Assembly: GCF_003034965.1 (NCBI RefSeq)
Contig: NZ_PZKE01000010.1
Location: 1 to 64,000, forward strand
Source: Fuscovulum blasticum DSM 2131
GTDB taxonomy: Bacteria; Pseudomonadota; Alphaproteobacteria; Rhodobacterales; Rhodobacteraceae
DNA: 64,000 nt
Direction of reading: 5' to 3'
Shown piece after piece: positions 1 to 8,918 of the stretch. Position numbers and translations under genes: made by a program. The notes beneath the pieces were generated by a model. The model was given only the letters and a program-made list of their open reading frames with translations, did no database searches and was not told the origin of the DNA. The stretch's first letter is position 1. Every line of letters begins with the position of its first letter.

Positions 1-582
1 CCCGCCGCATCGCCGGTATTCGCCGCCGGGTTCGACAGATCGGCCCGCACCCCCGCCGTGGCATCGGCATAGGTGGCGTAATCCACCCCGTTGCCGCCCG
101 CCAGACGGTCCGCCCCGGCACCGCCGCGCAGCGTGTCATTGCCCTCGCCACCATCCAGCGTGTCGGCGCCCGCGCCGCCGGCCAGCAGGTCGGCCCCGCC
201 ATTGCCAACCAGCACATTGTCGCCGCCATCGCCGGTCAGCGTATCGGCGGATTGCGACCCGGCAAGGTTTTCAACCGAAACATAGCTGTCGCCCGCCGCA
301 TCGCCGGTATTCGCCGCCGGGTTCGACAGATCGGCGCGCACCCCCGCCACCGCATCGGCATAGGTGGCGTAATCCACGCCGCCGCCGCCCGCCAGACGGT
401 CCGCCCCGGCGCCGCCGCGCAACGTGTCATTGCCCTCGCCGCCGTCCAGCGTGTCCGCGCCGGCCCCGCCCGCCAGCAGATCATTGCCCGCCTGCCCCCA
501 CAGCGCGTTCGCCCCCGCATCGCCGGTCAGCGTATCGGCAAAGCCGGTGCCGGCCAGATCCTCGATGCCGGTCAGCACGGTT
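1..582 (-). repeat. Tandem 291-bp (97-codon) repeat inside the RTX gene
   Basis: The sequence at 1 recurs at 292 with only scattered differences, a period of exactly 291 bp or 97 codons. The unit encodes [18 protein letters not shown], three to four RTX nonapeptides and then [10 protein letters not shown]...[14 protein letters not shown]. The second copy diverges over its last 40 bases (about 540-582), where it joins non-repeated sequence. The first copy runs into the window edge, so the true copy number is not visible. Confidence 0.9.
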
Positions 583-2312
583 CCCGCCGCCGCCCCGGCC
601 GTCACCGCCACGGGCTGCGCGGCAAGGCTGGCCGCAACGCCCGCCCCCAGCGCCTGGAAATCCACCAGATCGCGCCCCTCGCCCCCGTCAACAGTATCCG
701 CCCCGGCCGAGGCCAGGATCACGTCATTCCCGGCCGTGCCCCAGATCGCCTCGGCCGCATCGCTGCCGATGAACCGGCCCGCGTCATCGGTGCGCGCGGG
801 CATTTCATGCCACAGCGGGAACAGCGTGCTGCGGCCCAGCATGGCCGCCGTGATCGGCAGCCCGTTCGACGACCAGATTTCCAGCACCTCGCCCCCCCAG
901 GCCAGGATGCAGCCGGTTGCCGTGGGCGTGATGGTCAGGTCGGCGGCATCGAACACCCGGCCCCAGGCCGACAGGTCGATCTGGTCGATCCCGACCTGAA
1001 AGTCGCTGATCCGGTCCGCCGCACCATCGGCATCCAGCACGAACACATCCGCCCCCGCCCCGCCTGACAGCGTGTCAGCCCCCGCCCCGTCGCGGATCAG
1101 GTCGGCCCCGCCACCGCCCGACAGCAGATCATCTCCCGCGCCGCCCAGCAGCAGATCGCCCGCCTCGCCGCCGGTCAGCGTGTCGGCCCCGGCGCTGCCG
1201 GTCAGCGTGGGGGCCAGCGGGCCCGGGTCCAGCCGCAGCCGGGTGATGCCGGTGCCTTCGCCCGCCACGAACACCTCGATCTGGCCATCGACCGCGCGCA
1301 CCTCCAGCGCCTTGATGCCCTCCAGCGCGGTGTCGGCACTGTCCAGCAGCGTGGCCACCAGCACCAGACGCCCGTCGGGCAGCAGCGCGAACAGATGCAG
1401 CCCGCCATCGCCGCCCCCCGCCACCACGAAGGCGCGGTCGCCCAGCGTCACCGTCGCCACCGCCGAAACGCCCGCCAGCCGCGTATCCAGCGTGTCGATC
1501 ACATGATCGGCCACGACCAGCCGCCCCTGCGCCGTCACCTCGATCACGCTCAGCGAGGATGACCCCGCCGAAGCGACCACCAGATAGCTGTGCCCGTCCA
1601 GCCCCACCTGCGCCACACCCGACGGATCGGCCATGCCCAGCCCGCCCGCCGCGCCGATGCGCCCGGTCTCGGTCAGCAGGCCATCGTTGCCCACGGCGTA
1701 GCTGACCACCCGGTCCCCCGCCAGCGACAGCGCCACCAGATAGGGTTGCCCGCCCACGCTGACCGAGGTCAGCCGGCTGATGTCCACCCACTGCACCGCC
1801 GTCCCCGTGGACAGGCTGCCAATCTGGGTCATTGTGCCGGCCGGGTTCCAGCCCTGAATCTGGATCGTGCCGTCATTGGCCCGTGCCGCATAGAAATAGG
1901 TCTGCCCGCCAACCTGAACCAAGGTTTCCGCGCTGATCACCCCGGACAGCCCGCCGGCCGGGCGAAAGATCCCGCCAATCCCGCCATCGGCCGTCAGCCG
2001 ATAGGTCAGCATCGCCGTCTGGTTCGCGCCCGAAACCGCCAGGGCCGGTTTGGCCATGCCCGGCATCAGTTCCAGCGTGGCCGGCGCCGGCACCTGCCCG
2101 GTCGAGGCGACCGACATCGTATCGACCAGCGACAGGCTGTCGCCCACGGCCAGCGCCAGCAGGCCCCCGCCCGCGCGTGTGGCGGAATACAGCATCAGCC
2201 GCCCGCCCTGTTCGCACAGCAGCAGATCCTCAACCCCCGACAGCAGATTGGCCGGCGCGCCGAGAAAGGTCTCGATCGTCTGGAAAGAATACACCCGGGG
2301 CCCCCGCCACAT
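1..2312 (-). CDS. RTX-type calcium-binding surface/secreted protein (partial, C-terminus off the left edge)
   Basis: Starts at ATG 2312 and stays open for 770 codons to the left edge, so the C-terminus and any type I secretion signal are missing. Residues 1 to about 365 carry repeated short strand-like blocks ([33 protein letters not shown]), resembling a beta-propeller; I do not recognise the family. From about residue 370 glycine/aspartate nonapeptides begin ([22 protein letters not shown]), the calcium-binding RTX beta-roll signature, interrupted at about 425-455 by [17 protein letters not shown], a linker common in RTX proteins. There is no N-terminal signal peptide, which fits type I export, but no ABC/HlyD exporter is adjacent. 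The ribosome site is weak (GGGGCGG). Secreted or surface location is inferred; ligand and function are unknown. Confidence 0.85.
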   Translation of the reverse strand, partial: MWRGPRVYSFQTIETFLGAPANLLSGVEDLLLCEQGGRLMLYSATRAGGGLLALAVGDSLSLVDTMSVASTGQVPAPATLELMPGMAKPALAVSGANQTAMLTYRLTADGGIGGIFRPAGGLSGVISAETLVQVGGQTYFYAARANDGTIQIQGWNPAGTMTQIGSLSTGTAVQWVDISRLTSVSVGGQPYLVALSLAGDRVVSYAVGNDGLLTETGRIGAAGGLGMADPSGVAQVGLDGHSYLVVASAGSSSLSVIEVTAQGRLVVADHVIDTLDTRLAGVSAVATVTLGDRAFVVAGGGDGGLHLFALLPDGRLVLVATLLDSADTALEGIKALEVRAVDGQIEVFVAGEGTGITRLRLDPGPLAPTLTGSAGADTLTGGEAGDLLLGGAGDDLLSGGGGADLIRDGAGADTLSGGAGADVFVLDADGAADRISDFQVGIDQIDLSAWGRVFDAADLTITPTATGCILAWGGEVLEIWSSNGLPITAAMLGRSTLFPLWHEMPARTDDAGRFIGSDAAEAIWGTAGNDVILASAGADTVDGGEGRDLVDFQALGAGVAASLAAQPVAVTAGAAAGTVLTGIEDLAGTGFADTLTGDAGANALWGQAGNDLLAGGAGADTLDGGEGNDTLRGGAGADRLAGGGGVDYATYADAVAGVRADLSNPAANTGDAAGDSYVSVENLAGSQSADTLTGDGGDNVLVGNGGADLLAGGAGADTLDGGEGNDTLRGGAGADRLAGGNGVDYATYADATAGVRADLSNPAANTGDAA

Positions 2313-2466
2313 GGTTCCGCCCCGCAGGCTGGCGGCCAAACCGGGTGACGGGGCGGGAAAAGCAGGGCGAAACCCGGGCGTTTCGGCACAATTCCGGTCG
2401 AAACTGGCGAAAGACTTAACCTTCCCCCGCCATAACAGGCACACCCCCCAGGCCGGAGCCCTGCCC

Positions 2467-3393
2467 TTGCCGCCGCATGTCACCATCGTCATGGCCACCC
2501 GCAACGGCGCCCGCCACCTGCCCGCGCAACTGGCAAGCCTGGCCCGACAGACGCACCCCGACTGGGCGCTGTTCGTGTCTGACGACGCCTCGACCGATGC
2601 GACACCGGCGATCCTGGCCGGTTTCGCCCGCCGCCACCCGCTGCATCTGGTGCCCGGCCCCTGCACCGGCACGGCGGCGGCAAATTTCTTGTCCGCCCTC
2701 GGCCACCCCGACCTGCCCGCCGGGCCGGTGGCGCTGGCCGATCAGGATGATGTCTGGCTGCCCGGCAAGCTGTCACGCGCGCTGCGAAGGCTGGGGCCTG
2801 ACCCCGCGCCCGCGCTTTATGCCGCCGAAAGCCTGCTCTGCGATGCCGCCCTGCGGCCGCTGCGCCGGTCCCGCCCGCCGCGGGCGGTGCCCGGTTTCGG
2901 CAACGCGCTGGCGCAGAACCTGTTTTGCGGTCACACGCTGGTGCTGAACGCCGCCGCGCTGGCGCTGGTCCGGCAGGCGCTGGCGCTGCTGGGGCCGCAA
3001 GGGGCGCGCGCCATCCCTTGGCATGACTGGTGGATCTATCAGCTTCTGGCCGGCGCCGGCGCGCGGCTGGTGCTCGACCCGCTGCCCGTCGCGCTTTACC
3101 GCCAGCACCCCGGCAATGCCCTGGGCGGCAGCGGCGATCTGCGCGGGGCGCTGCGGCGGCTGGCGCTGCTCGGCTCGGGCCGCTGGGGCTGGGCCATGCA
3201 GGCGCAGGCGCAGGCGCTGCAACAGACCGCCGCCCTGCTGACGCCTGCCGCCCGCCGCACGCTGGACGGCTTTCTTGCCGCGCCCCCCGCCGGGCCGGGC
3301 CGCGCCATGGCCCTGCACCGGGCCGGGCTTCACCGCGCCTCGGCCTCCGGCACGGCGGTGCTGCTGGCGGCAGCGGCCCTTGGCCGGGTCTGA
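2467..3393 (+). CDS. Glycosyltransferase family 2
   Basis: A 308-residue GT-A fold transferase, expected to add a sugar from a nucleotide donor to a cell-surface glycan. It opens with [18 protein letters not shown], has the donor-binding SDDASTDAT (residues 38-46) and the ALADQDDVW motif (metal-binding acidic cluster at 92-95), then HDWWIYQLL and [10 protein letters not shown], a pattern shared with rhamnosyltransferase-like GT2 enzymes. No membrane segment is obvious. I chose TTG 2467 because GGAG lies 8 bases upstream and the fold begins at once; ATG 2491 would cut into the first beta strand. It runs towards ugd and the two genes end only 4 bases apart. Donor and acceptor are not predictable; a capsule or exopolysaccharide role is inferred from ugd. 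Confidence 0.85.
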   Translation: MPPHVTIVMATRNGARHLPAQLASLARQTHPDWALFVSDDASTDATPAILAGFARRHPLHLVPGPCTGTAAANFLSALGHPDLPAGPVALADQDDVWLPGKLSRALRRLGPDPAPALYAAESLLCDAALRPLRRSRPPRAVPGFGNALAQNLFCGHTLVLNAAALALVRQALALLGPQGARAIPWHDWWIYQLLAGAGARLVLDPLPVALYRQHPGNALGGSGDLRGALRRLALLGSGRWGWAMQAQAQALQQTAALLTPAARRTLDGFLAAPPAGPGRAMALHRAGLHRASASGTAVLLAAAALGRV

Positions 3394-3397
3394 ACGA

Positions 3398-4702
3398 TCA
3401 GCGCCCCACGCCGGCATAGCGGACAAAGCCCGCCGCCCGCACCTCGTCCGGGTCATAGATATTGCGCAGATCGGCCATCTGCGGCACCGCCATGCGCTTG
3501 GCCAGCCGCGCCAGATCCAGCGCGCGAAATTCGTTCCATTCGGTCAGGATCACCACCAGATCGGCCCCCTGTACCGCCTGATAGGCGCTGTCGCACCATT
3601 TCACGCCCGGCAGCAGCGCCTCGCCTTCGCGCTGTCCCTGCGGATCGCAGACCCGCACCTTGGCCCCGGCCCCCACCAGCGCCGGCACCAGCGTCAGCGA
3701 CGGCGCCTCGCGCATGTCATCGGTATTGGGCTTGAAGGTCAGCCCCAGCACCGCGATCGTCCTGTCGCGCAGCCGGCCGTCCAGCAGATCCTCGATCTTC
3801 AGGAACATCCGGCGCTTGACCTCCTCGTTCACCTTGATGACCGTCTCCACGATCTGCATCGGCACCGCATGGTCCTGCCCGCTGCGCGCCAGGGCGCGGG
3901 TATCCTTGGGAAAGCAAGACCCGCCATAGCCCGGCCCGGCGTGCAGGAACTTCGACCCGATCCGCCCGTCCATGCCCATGCCCTTGGCCACCGCCTTCAC
4001 ATCGGCCCCCACCCGTTCGCACAGGGCGGCAATCTCGTTGATGAAGGTGATCTTGGTGGCCAGAAAGGCATTGGACGCGTATTTGATCATCTCGGCGCTT
4101 TCGAGACCTGTATAAACCACCGGAAACTCCCGCAGGCTCAGCGGGCGGTACAGCTCGGCCATGACCTTGCGCGCCCGCTCGGTCTCGGTGCCGATCACCA
4201 CCCGGTCGGGGCGCATGAAATCGTCGATGGCCGCCCCCTCGCGCAGGAATTCGGGGTTGGACACCATATCGAAACTGGCCTGCGGATTGGCCTCGCGCAG
4301 CACGGCGGCCACCTTGCGATTGGTCCCCACCGGCACGGTGGATTTGGTCACCACGACCGCATAGCCGGTCAGCGCGCGGCCAATGTCGGCCGCCGCCGCC
4401 ATCACATAGCTCAGGTCGGCATGGCCGTCGCCCCGCCGCGTCGGGGTGCCGACGGCAATGAACACCGCCTCGGCCTCGTCCACCGCCTGCGCCATGTCGG
4501 TGGTGAAGGTCAGCCGCCCGCTGGCCAGGTTGCGGGCCAGCAGGTCTTCCAGCCCGGGTTCATAGATCGGCACCACGCCCTGCCGCAGTTGCAGGATCTT
4601 GTCAGGGTCCGAGTCGATGCAGACGACCTCATGCCCGAAGTCCGAAAAACAGACGCCGGACACCAGGCCGACATATCCTGCACCAACAACGGCAATGCGC
4701 AT
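3398..4702 (-). CDS. ugd: UDP-glucose 6-dehydrogenase
   Basis: Oxidises UDP-glucose to UDP-glucuronate in two NAD-dependent steps, feeding capsule, exopolysaccharide or uronate-containing glycans in the cytoplasm. The 434-residue length is typical. The N-terminal Rossmann domain has VVGAGYVGL (residues 5-13), the central domain has EMIKYASNAF (Lys207), and the catalytic thiol is Cys263 in GYGGSCFPKDT. The C-terminal UDP-binding domain contains LGLTFKPNTDDMREAPS. The start ATG 4702 begins directly with the NAD-binding strand. It is transcribed alone from a good promoter at 4733-4760 and converges with the glycosyltransferase gene. The family includes UDP-mannose/GDP-mannose dehydrogenases, but spacing and motifs fit UDP-glucose best. 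Confidence 0.95.
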   Translation of the reverse strand: MRIAVVGAGYVGLVSGVCFSDFGHEVVCIDSDPDKILQLRQGVVPIYEPGLEDLLARNLASGRLTFTTDMAQAVDEAEAVFIAVGTPTRRGDGHADLSYVMAAAADIGRALTGYAVVVTKSTVPVGTNRKVAAVLREANPQASFDMVSNPEFLREGAAIDDFMRPDRVVIGTETERARKVMAELYRPLSLREFPVVYTGLESAEMIKYASNAFLATKITFINEIAALCERVGADVKAVAKGMGMDGRIGSKFLHAGPGYGGSCFPKDTRALARSGQDHAVPMQIVETVIKVNEEVKRRMFLKIEDLLDGRLRDRTIAVLGLTFKPNTDDMREAPSLTLVPALVGAGAKVRVCDPQGQREGEALLPGVKWCDSAYQAVQGADLVVILTEWNEFRALDLARLAKRMAVPQMADLRNIYDPDEVRAAGFVRYAGVGR

Positions 4703-4732
4703 CCGGTGGCCTTTCGAACGATCCCCGGCTTC

Positions 4733-4760
4733 ATTAGGGCGCAGCCGTCCTGCCTGTCAA
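4733..4760 (-). promoter_or_regulatory. Sigma-70-type promoter of ugd
   Basis: On the minus strand a perfect -35 TTGACA (4760-4755) is followed after 16 bases by CCTAAT (4738-4733), four of six matches to the -10 consensus. Transcription would begin near 4726, about 24 bases before the ugd ATG. The stretch 4703-4781 holds no gene. Confidence 0.55.
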
Positions 4761-4781
4761 ACAGACCGGACAGATCCACTG

Positions 4782-6239
4782 TCAGCCGCGCTGCCGGTCG
4801 CAGCCCGCCACCGTGCCCACGCCCAGGCTGTACAGCACCCCGATGTCGCTGGCAGTTGTCGAAACCTCGGTCGCCACAAAGGCCGCTGCAACCACATAGG
4901 CCGGATTGGCGGGGATGTTCGTCGTCAGGGTCTGGTCCAACACCGCCGTCTCCTCGGCATCGGCCCAGACCCGGAACCGCGCCGCCGTGCCCGCCGCGTT
5001 GACCTCGACATCCATCGTATAGGCCACCCCCAGCGCCAGCGTCAGCGCCGCCGTGCTGCTGCGGACATTGTTCGCCGCCGTCTTGCCGACAAGCTGGTCG
5101 CCCAGAACCTCGAAATACACGCCATGCTGCGCATCGACGGCATTGGTGGTGCTGTGCAGGCCCGCCCGCACCGTGCGGCCGGTGAAATCGGTCAGCCACT
5201 GGAACTGCGCGCGGAATTTCAGCGCCACCGCCCCGCAATAGAAATTGTTCCCGCCGCTGGTTGACGGGGCAACATACCGATACCCCCCGTTGGCCGAGGT
5301 CGAAGACCGCAGGAAAACCCCCAGCGGATTGAACCCTTTGCGCGCGGTCGCCGGGACGGCGGTCGTGTTCGTGCCGCTGGAAATCGCGGCGCCAAGGAAC
5401 AGGTCCGACGCCGACACCGTGGTGGATCCCAGCCGCAGGTCATACCACCAGTCCCACAGCCCCAGCGGCGCCTGCCGCCCCGCCAGCACCTCGGTCCGGC
5501 CGGCGCTGCGCATCTTCACCTCGCCGCTGGCCGTGTTCAGCCACAGCGTCCCGTCCTGCGGCGCCACCGGATCGGCGGCCTGCCCGCCCAGATGCAGCGG
5601 CTGCGGCAGCGTCACCTCGCCCGATCCGGCCGCCGCCACCAGCGCGCTGAACCAGCCGCTGCCATCGGCCGAAACCTTGATCGAGAAATCCTCCCCCCCC
5701 GCCGTGCCCATCTCGGCCCGGCCGGACCAGCCGGTCTGGAACAGCAGGCTGGCCGTATCCGCCGGGGCGGCCTTGTTCAGCTTCATCTGGTGCCCCGCCC
5801 CCGCATGGGTGAACAGCGTCGCCGGCGCGGCCACCGCCAGCCGGTTCACCGCATCGGCGCCGGTCGCGATGCCCAGCCGCTGGAAGGCCCCCTCCGCCGC
5901 CACCGGCACGCCCCAGTGCAGCCCGTCGAACACCGCCGTCACGCCTTCGGAAATCACATGCGCCTGCCAGCCCGGCAGCGGCGCATGGAACTGCCAGCCC
6001 GCCGCCGTCATCACCGCAACCCGGCCATCCTGCCCGGCCCAGTCCACCTGCCCCCCCGGCGCCACGATATGCCGGTCGCCCAGCGCCGGCAGCGCGGGCG
6101 GCAGGATCCGGTCGCGGTCGATCACCGCAAGCTGGACGATCACGTCCAGCACCGCCAGCGCCTCGTTATGGGTGACATGTTTCTGCGCCTGGTTGGGCAG
6201 GATCAGGGGAAGCCCCAGGATCGTGGTATCGTCGGCCAT
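4782..6239 (-). CDS. DUF2793 domain-containing protein
   Basis: 485 residues. The N-terminal part (about 1-130: LGLPLILPNQAQKHVTHNEAL, then DRHIVAP and GWQFHAPLPGWQAHVI) is the DUF2793 signature of Rhodobacteraceae phage/GTA-like fibre proteins. The rest is serine, threonine, glycine and alanine rich with strand-like blocks and lacks catalytic motifs, as in tail-fibre or spike C-termini that bind glycans. No signal peptide. ATG 6239 is preceded by GGAGG six bases away, a strong ribosome site. From memory, DUF2793-type proteins include head-spike proteins of the Rhodobacter capsulatus gene transfer agent, which bind capsule; no other GTA or phage gene is in this window, so that role is only a possibility. 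Its neighbours (ugd, glycosyltransferase) suggest a surface glycan link. Confidence 0.75.
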   Translation of the reverse strand: MADDTTILGLPLILPNQAQKHVTHNEALAVLDVIVQLAVIDRDRILPPALPALGDRHIVAPGGQVDWAGQDGRVAVMTAAGWQFHAPLPGWQAHVISEGVTAVFDGLHWGVPVAAEGAFQRLGIATGADAVNRLAVAAPATLFTHAGAGHQMKLNKAAPADTASLLFQTGWSGRAEMGTAGGEDFSIKVSADGSGWFSALVAAAGSGEVTLPQPLHLGGQAADPVAPQDGTLWLNTASGEVKMRSAGRTEVLAGRQAPLGLWDWWYDLRLGSTTVSASDLFLGAAISSGTNTTAVPATARKGFNPLGVFLRSSTSANGGYRYVAPSTSGGNNFYCGAVALKFRAQFQWLTDFTGRTVRAGLHSTTNAVDAQHGVYFEVLGDQLVGKTAANNVRSSTAALTLALGVAYTMDVEVNAAGTAARFRVWADAEETAVLDQTLTTNIPANPAYVVAAAFVATEVSTTASDIGVLYSLGVGTVAGCDRQRG

Positions 6240-6323
6240 GCAAACCTCCGCGGGAACGCCGTTCCGCGCGACCCTAGGCCGCCGTGCTGAACCGCCGGTA
6301 ACCCGACCGCGCGGCGCGCGCCC

Positions 6324-7232
6324 TCAGGGCGCAACACTCTCCGCCTCGGCCTCGGCCAGCGCCAGGCCCCGCCGCGCCTCGGCCCAGGTGTTCAGGCTGA
6401 CCGCGCCGATGATCACCGCGCCCCCGGCAATGACCCAGGGGTCCACCGGCTCGGCAAAGGCCAGCGCGCCCAAGGCGGCCGACCACAGGATCTGCAGGAA
6501 CGTGACCGGCTGCGTCACCGTCAGCGGCGCCGCGACAAAGGCCCGCGTCATTGCGTAATGGCCAAAGGTCGCCAGCCCGGCCACCCCGCCCAGCCAGACC
6601 ATCTGGTTCAGATCGACCGGCACCCACACCCACAGCGCCAGCGGCAACAGCCCCAGCGTCACGCTGAAGGACATCATCGCCACCACCACCCCCGGCGGGG
6701 CCAACTGGCTCAGCCGCTTGGCGAACAGATAGCTGACCGCAAAGCACAGCGTCGCCGCCATCTGGCTCAGATGCCCCTCCGTCACCGCCCGGAACCCCGG
6801 CCGCAGCACGATCATCGCACCCGCCAGCGCCGCCAGCACCACCAGCAGCCGCCGCATCCCCAGCGGCTCGCCCAGCATCAGCCCGGCCAGCACCAGCACG
6901 ATCACCGGGTTCAGGAAGGCAATCGCCGACATCTCGGCCACCGGCACCCGCGCCATGGCATGAAACCAGAACACCACCGCCGCCACATGCAGCAGCCCCC
7001 GCCAGCCGAACAGCCGCCAGACCGGCGCCGGAAAGCCCTTGCGCCAGATCGGCCCCAGCATCGGCAGAAAGAACAGCACGCCATAGGCAAAGCGGATGAA
7101 GGCCGATTGCGCCGCCGGCAGGTCGGTGCCCAGATGCTTGACGCCGCCATTCACGCCCACGAAGGCAATGCCCGACGCCAGCATCCACGCCACACCCGCC
7201 AGGGGCCGGCCTCTGTCACCCGTTCCGCTCAT
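6324..7232 (-). CDS. EamA/RhaT-family (DMT) inner-membrane exporter
   Basis: A 302-residue protein with about ten hydrophobic segments arranged as two EamA repeats, the drug/metabolite transporter layout. Typical pieces are VAWMLASGIAFVGVNGGVKHL at the start, FIRFAYGVLFFLPML, AEMSAIAFLNPVIVLVLAGL and, in the second half, QPVTFLQILWSAALGALAF. I chose ATG 7232, which begins just before the first membrane helix; upstream in-frame sequence is arginine-rich shadow coding. It lies 22 bases downstream of the LysE exporter gene and probably shares its transcript, so both may export amino acids or related metabolites. Substrate cannot be told from sequence. Confidence 0.85.
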   Translation of the reverse strand: MSGTGDRGRPLAGVAWMLASGIAFVGVNGGVKHLGTDLPAAQSAFIRFAYGVLFFLPMLGPIWRKGFPAPVWRLFGWRGLLHVAAVVFWFHAMARVPVAEMSAIAFLNPVIVLVLAGLMLGEPLGMRRLLVVLAALAGAMIVLRPGFRAVTEGHLSQMAATLCFAVSYLFAKRLSQLAPPGVVVAMMSFSVTLGLLPLALWVWVPVDLNQMVWLGGVAGLATFGHYAMTRAFVAAPLTVTQPVTFLQILWSAALGALAFAEPVDPWVIAGGAVIIGAVSLNTWAEARRGLALAEAEAESVAP

Positions 7233-7254
7233 GCCGGCACACCCACACTGCCCG

Positions 7255-7857
7255 TCAGGAAAAGGCAAGCCCCGCCGCGATGGCCCACATCGTGAGCCCC
7301 ACCCCGATCTCCAGCACCACCCAGGCGCGCGGGTTGGCAAAGACCGGCGCCAGCAGCCGCGCCCCGTAGCCCAGCGCCGCGAAAAAGGCAAAGGACGCCG
7401 CCCCCGCCCCCAGACCGAAGGCCAGCCCCCGCGGCGCATATTGCGCGCTGATCGACCCCAGCAGCACCACCGTATCCAGATAGACATGCGGATTGGCCCA
7501 GGTCAGGAACAGGCAGATCGCCAGCACGCGGCGCAGCGGCACCACCGCGTCGGGCGCGGGCTGCAAGGCCTCGCCCCCCTTGCGCGCCGCCAGGAACCGC
7601 AACGCGCCATAAACCACCAGAAACCCCACGCCCGCCCAGCGCGCCAGTTCGGCCAGCCCCGGCAGCGCCTGCGACGCCGCGCCGAACCCCGCCACCCCCG
7701 CCCCGATCAGCACCGCATCCGACAGCGCGCAGACCGCCACCACCGCGCCGACATGTTCCCCCCGCAAGCCCTGCCGCAGCACAAAGGCATTCTGCGCCCC
7801 GATCGCCAGGATCAGGCTCAACCCGGTGAAAAACCCCGCAACCGCCGCCTCGAACAT
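7255..7857 (-). CDS. lysE: LysE/ArgO-family amino acid exporter
   Basis: 200 residues with six hydrophobic segments. The N-terminus FTGLSLILAIGAQNAFVLRQGL is diagnostic of the LysE/ArgO branch, which exports basic amino acids (lysine, arginine) across the inner membrane. The C-terminal half has ICLFLTWANPHVYLDTVVLL, another family hallmark. ATG 7857 was chosen because the family motif begins about eight residues in. It is divergent from a LysR-type gene of the LysG/ArgP type at 8034, the classic LysE/LysG arrangement, so it is probably activated by that regulator when basic amino acids accumulate. The EamA gene follows after 22 bases. Confidence 0.9.
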   Translation of the reverse strand: MFEAAVAGFFTGLSLILAIGAQNAFVLRQGLRGEHVGAVVAVCALSDAVLIGAGVAGFGAASQALPGLAELARWAGVGFLVVYGALRFLAARKGGEALQPAPDAVVPLRRVLAICLFLTWANPHVYLDTVVLLGSISAQYAPRGLAFGLGAGAASFAFFAALGYGARLLAPVFANPRAWVVLEIGVGLTMWAIAAGLAFS

Positions 7858-7918
7858 GCCGTTCCCCTGTCCGCCATTCCTCGTCCCTCCGCACCTACCC
7901 CACAGGGCCGAAAAAGCC

Positions 7919-7956
7919 GAATTAATGTTTCTCTCCATCCTTAAGTTATGCTAATC
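7919..7956. promoter_or_regulatory. AT-rich control region between lysE and argP
   Basis: An A/T-rich island in otherwise GC-rich DNA. TTAAGTTATGCTAA near its middle fits the loose T-N11-A pattern of LysR-type sites, and TATGCT (7947-7952) could be a -10 for argP. It is the only such stretch between the divergent genes and so the likely ArgP operator and promoter pair. No strong consensus promoter is visible. Confidence 0.35.
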
Positions 7957-7958
7957 CT

Positions 7959-8003
7959 CATCTTGGCCCAAATACCCTGGGGGTGCGGGGGCAAGGCCCC
8001 CGC
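7959..8003 (+). repeat. Intergenic hairpin repeat, copy A
   Basis: Matches the pattern CATCTTGGCCCAAATACC followed by CGGGGGT and a G5/C5 hairpin (GCGGGGGCAAGGCCCCCGC at 7985-8003). Four more copies lie at 13616, 16209, 33967 and 61090. This copy sits in the 5' region of argP, ending 30 bases before its ATG, so it is probably transcribed in the argP leader rather than acting only as a terminator. Confidence 0.8.
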
Positions 8004-8033
8004 TCCTGGGCCCCCCGGCACGGAAACCCCGCC

Positions 8034-8915
8034 ATGCTCGATCCCGCCCAGCTTGCCGCCCTCGCCGCCGTCCACCGTCGCGGCAGCTTCGATCTGGCCG
8101 CCGCCGGGCTGAACGTCACGCCCTCGGCCATCTCGCAGCGCATCAAGGCGCTTGAGGAAACCACCGGCACCCTGCTCATCCGGCGTGGCCAGCCCTGCAC
8201 CGCCACCGCCGCCGGCCTGCGCCTGATCCGCCACCATGACGAGGTGGCGCTGCTCGAATCCCGCCTGACGCAAGACCTGCCCGGCCTGACGCCCACCACC
8301 GCCACGCTGCGCCTTGCCCTCAACGCCGACAGCCTGGCCACCTGGGTGCTGCCCGCGCTGGCCGCCGTGCCGGATGTGCTTTACGATCTTGTCATCGACG
8401 ATCAGGATGTCAGCCTGGACTGGCTTCGGAAGGGAGAGGTCGTGGCCGCCCTGACCGGCCATCCCGGCCCGGTGCAGGGCTGCGAAACGCTGCCGCTTGG
8501 CGCGCTGCGCTACCGCGCCACCGCCAGCCCCGCCTTCGCCGCCCGCTGGTTCCCGCAAGGCCTGACGGCCGATGCGCTGCGACAGGCCCCCTCGATCCGC
8601 TTCTCCGATGCCGACCGGCTGCAGGATCGCTGGGCCGCGCAGGCCACCGGCACCGCCCGCCCCGGGCCCCTGCCCGCCCATCGCATCGCCTCCTCCCAGG
8701 GCTTCGTCGAGGCCGCCCTTCTGGGCCTTGGCTGGGGCATGAACCCCGAAGCACTGGTCACGGCCCATCTTGCCGCCGGGCGGCTGGTGGACCTTGCGCC
8801 CGAAACCCCGCTTGACGTGCCGCTGTACTGGCAGTTCACCCGGCTGGTCGCCCCGGCCCTTGCGCCGCTGACCCGCGCCATTCGTGACCACGCCGCCCGC
8901 GCGCTGGTGGCCTGA
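8034..8915 (+). CDS. argP: LysR-type regulator, LysG/ArgP type
   Basis: 293 residues. The N-terminal helix-turn-helix is plain: LAALAAVHRRGSFDLAAAGL then NVTPSAISQRIKALEE (residues about 5-40), and the rest is a periplasmic-binding-like effector domain. The N-terminus LDPAQLAALAAVHRRGSF is the form seen in ArgP/LysG (IciA) proteins, which sense lysine or arginine and activate the divergent exporter gene, here lysE at 7857. ATG 8034 is the start that fits family length. It converges on the acyltransferase gene with 3 bases between stop codons. Assignment to ArgP rests on the LysE neighbour and on the N-terminal pattern. Confidence 0.88.
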   Translation: MLDPAQLAALAAVHRRGSFDLAAAGLNVTPSAISQRIKALEETTGTLLIRRGQPCTATAAGLRLIRHHDEVALLESRLTQDLPGLTPTTATLRLALNADSLATWVLPALAAVPDVLYDLVIDDQDVSLDWLRKGEVVAALTGHPGPVQGCETLPLGALRYRATASPAFAARWFPQGLTADALRQAPSIRFSDADRLQDRWAAQATGTARPGPLPAHRIASSQGFVEAALLGLGWGMNPEALVTAHLAAGRLVDLAPETPLDVPLYWQFTRLVAPALAPLTRAIRDHAARALVA

Positions 8916-8918
8916 CCG

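Noticed and set aside
3275-5002. Long plus-strand open frame opposite ugd
   Set aside because: Shadow of ugd, which has complete catalytic motifs; the translation is rich in H, R, G and Q.
4782-6239. Gene transfer agent or prophage cluster around the DUF2793 gene
   Set aside because: No terminase, portal, capsid, tail or lysis gene lies nearby; only the single spike-like gene is present.
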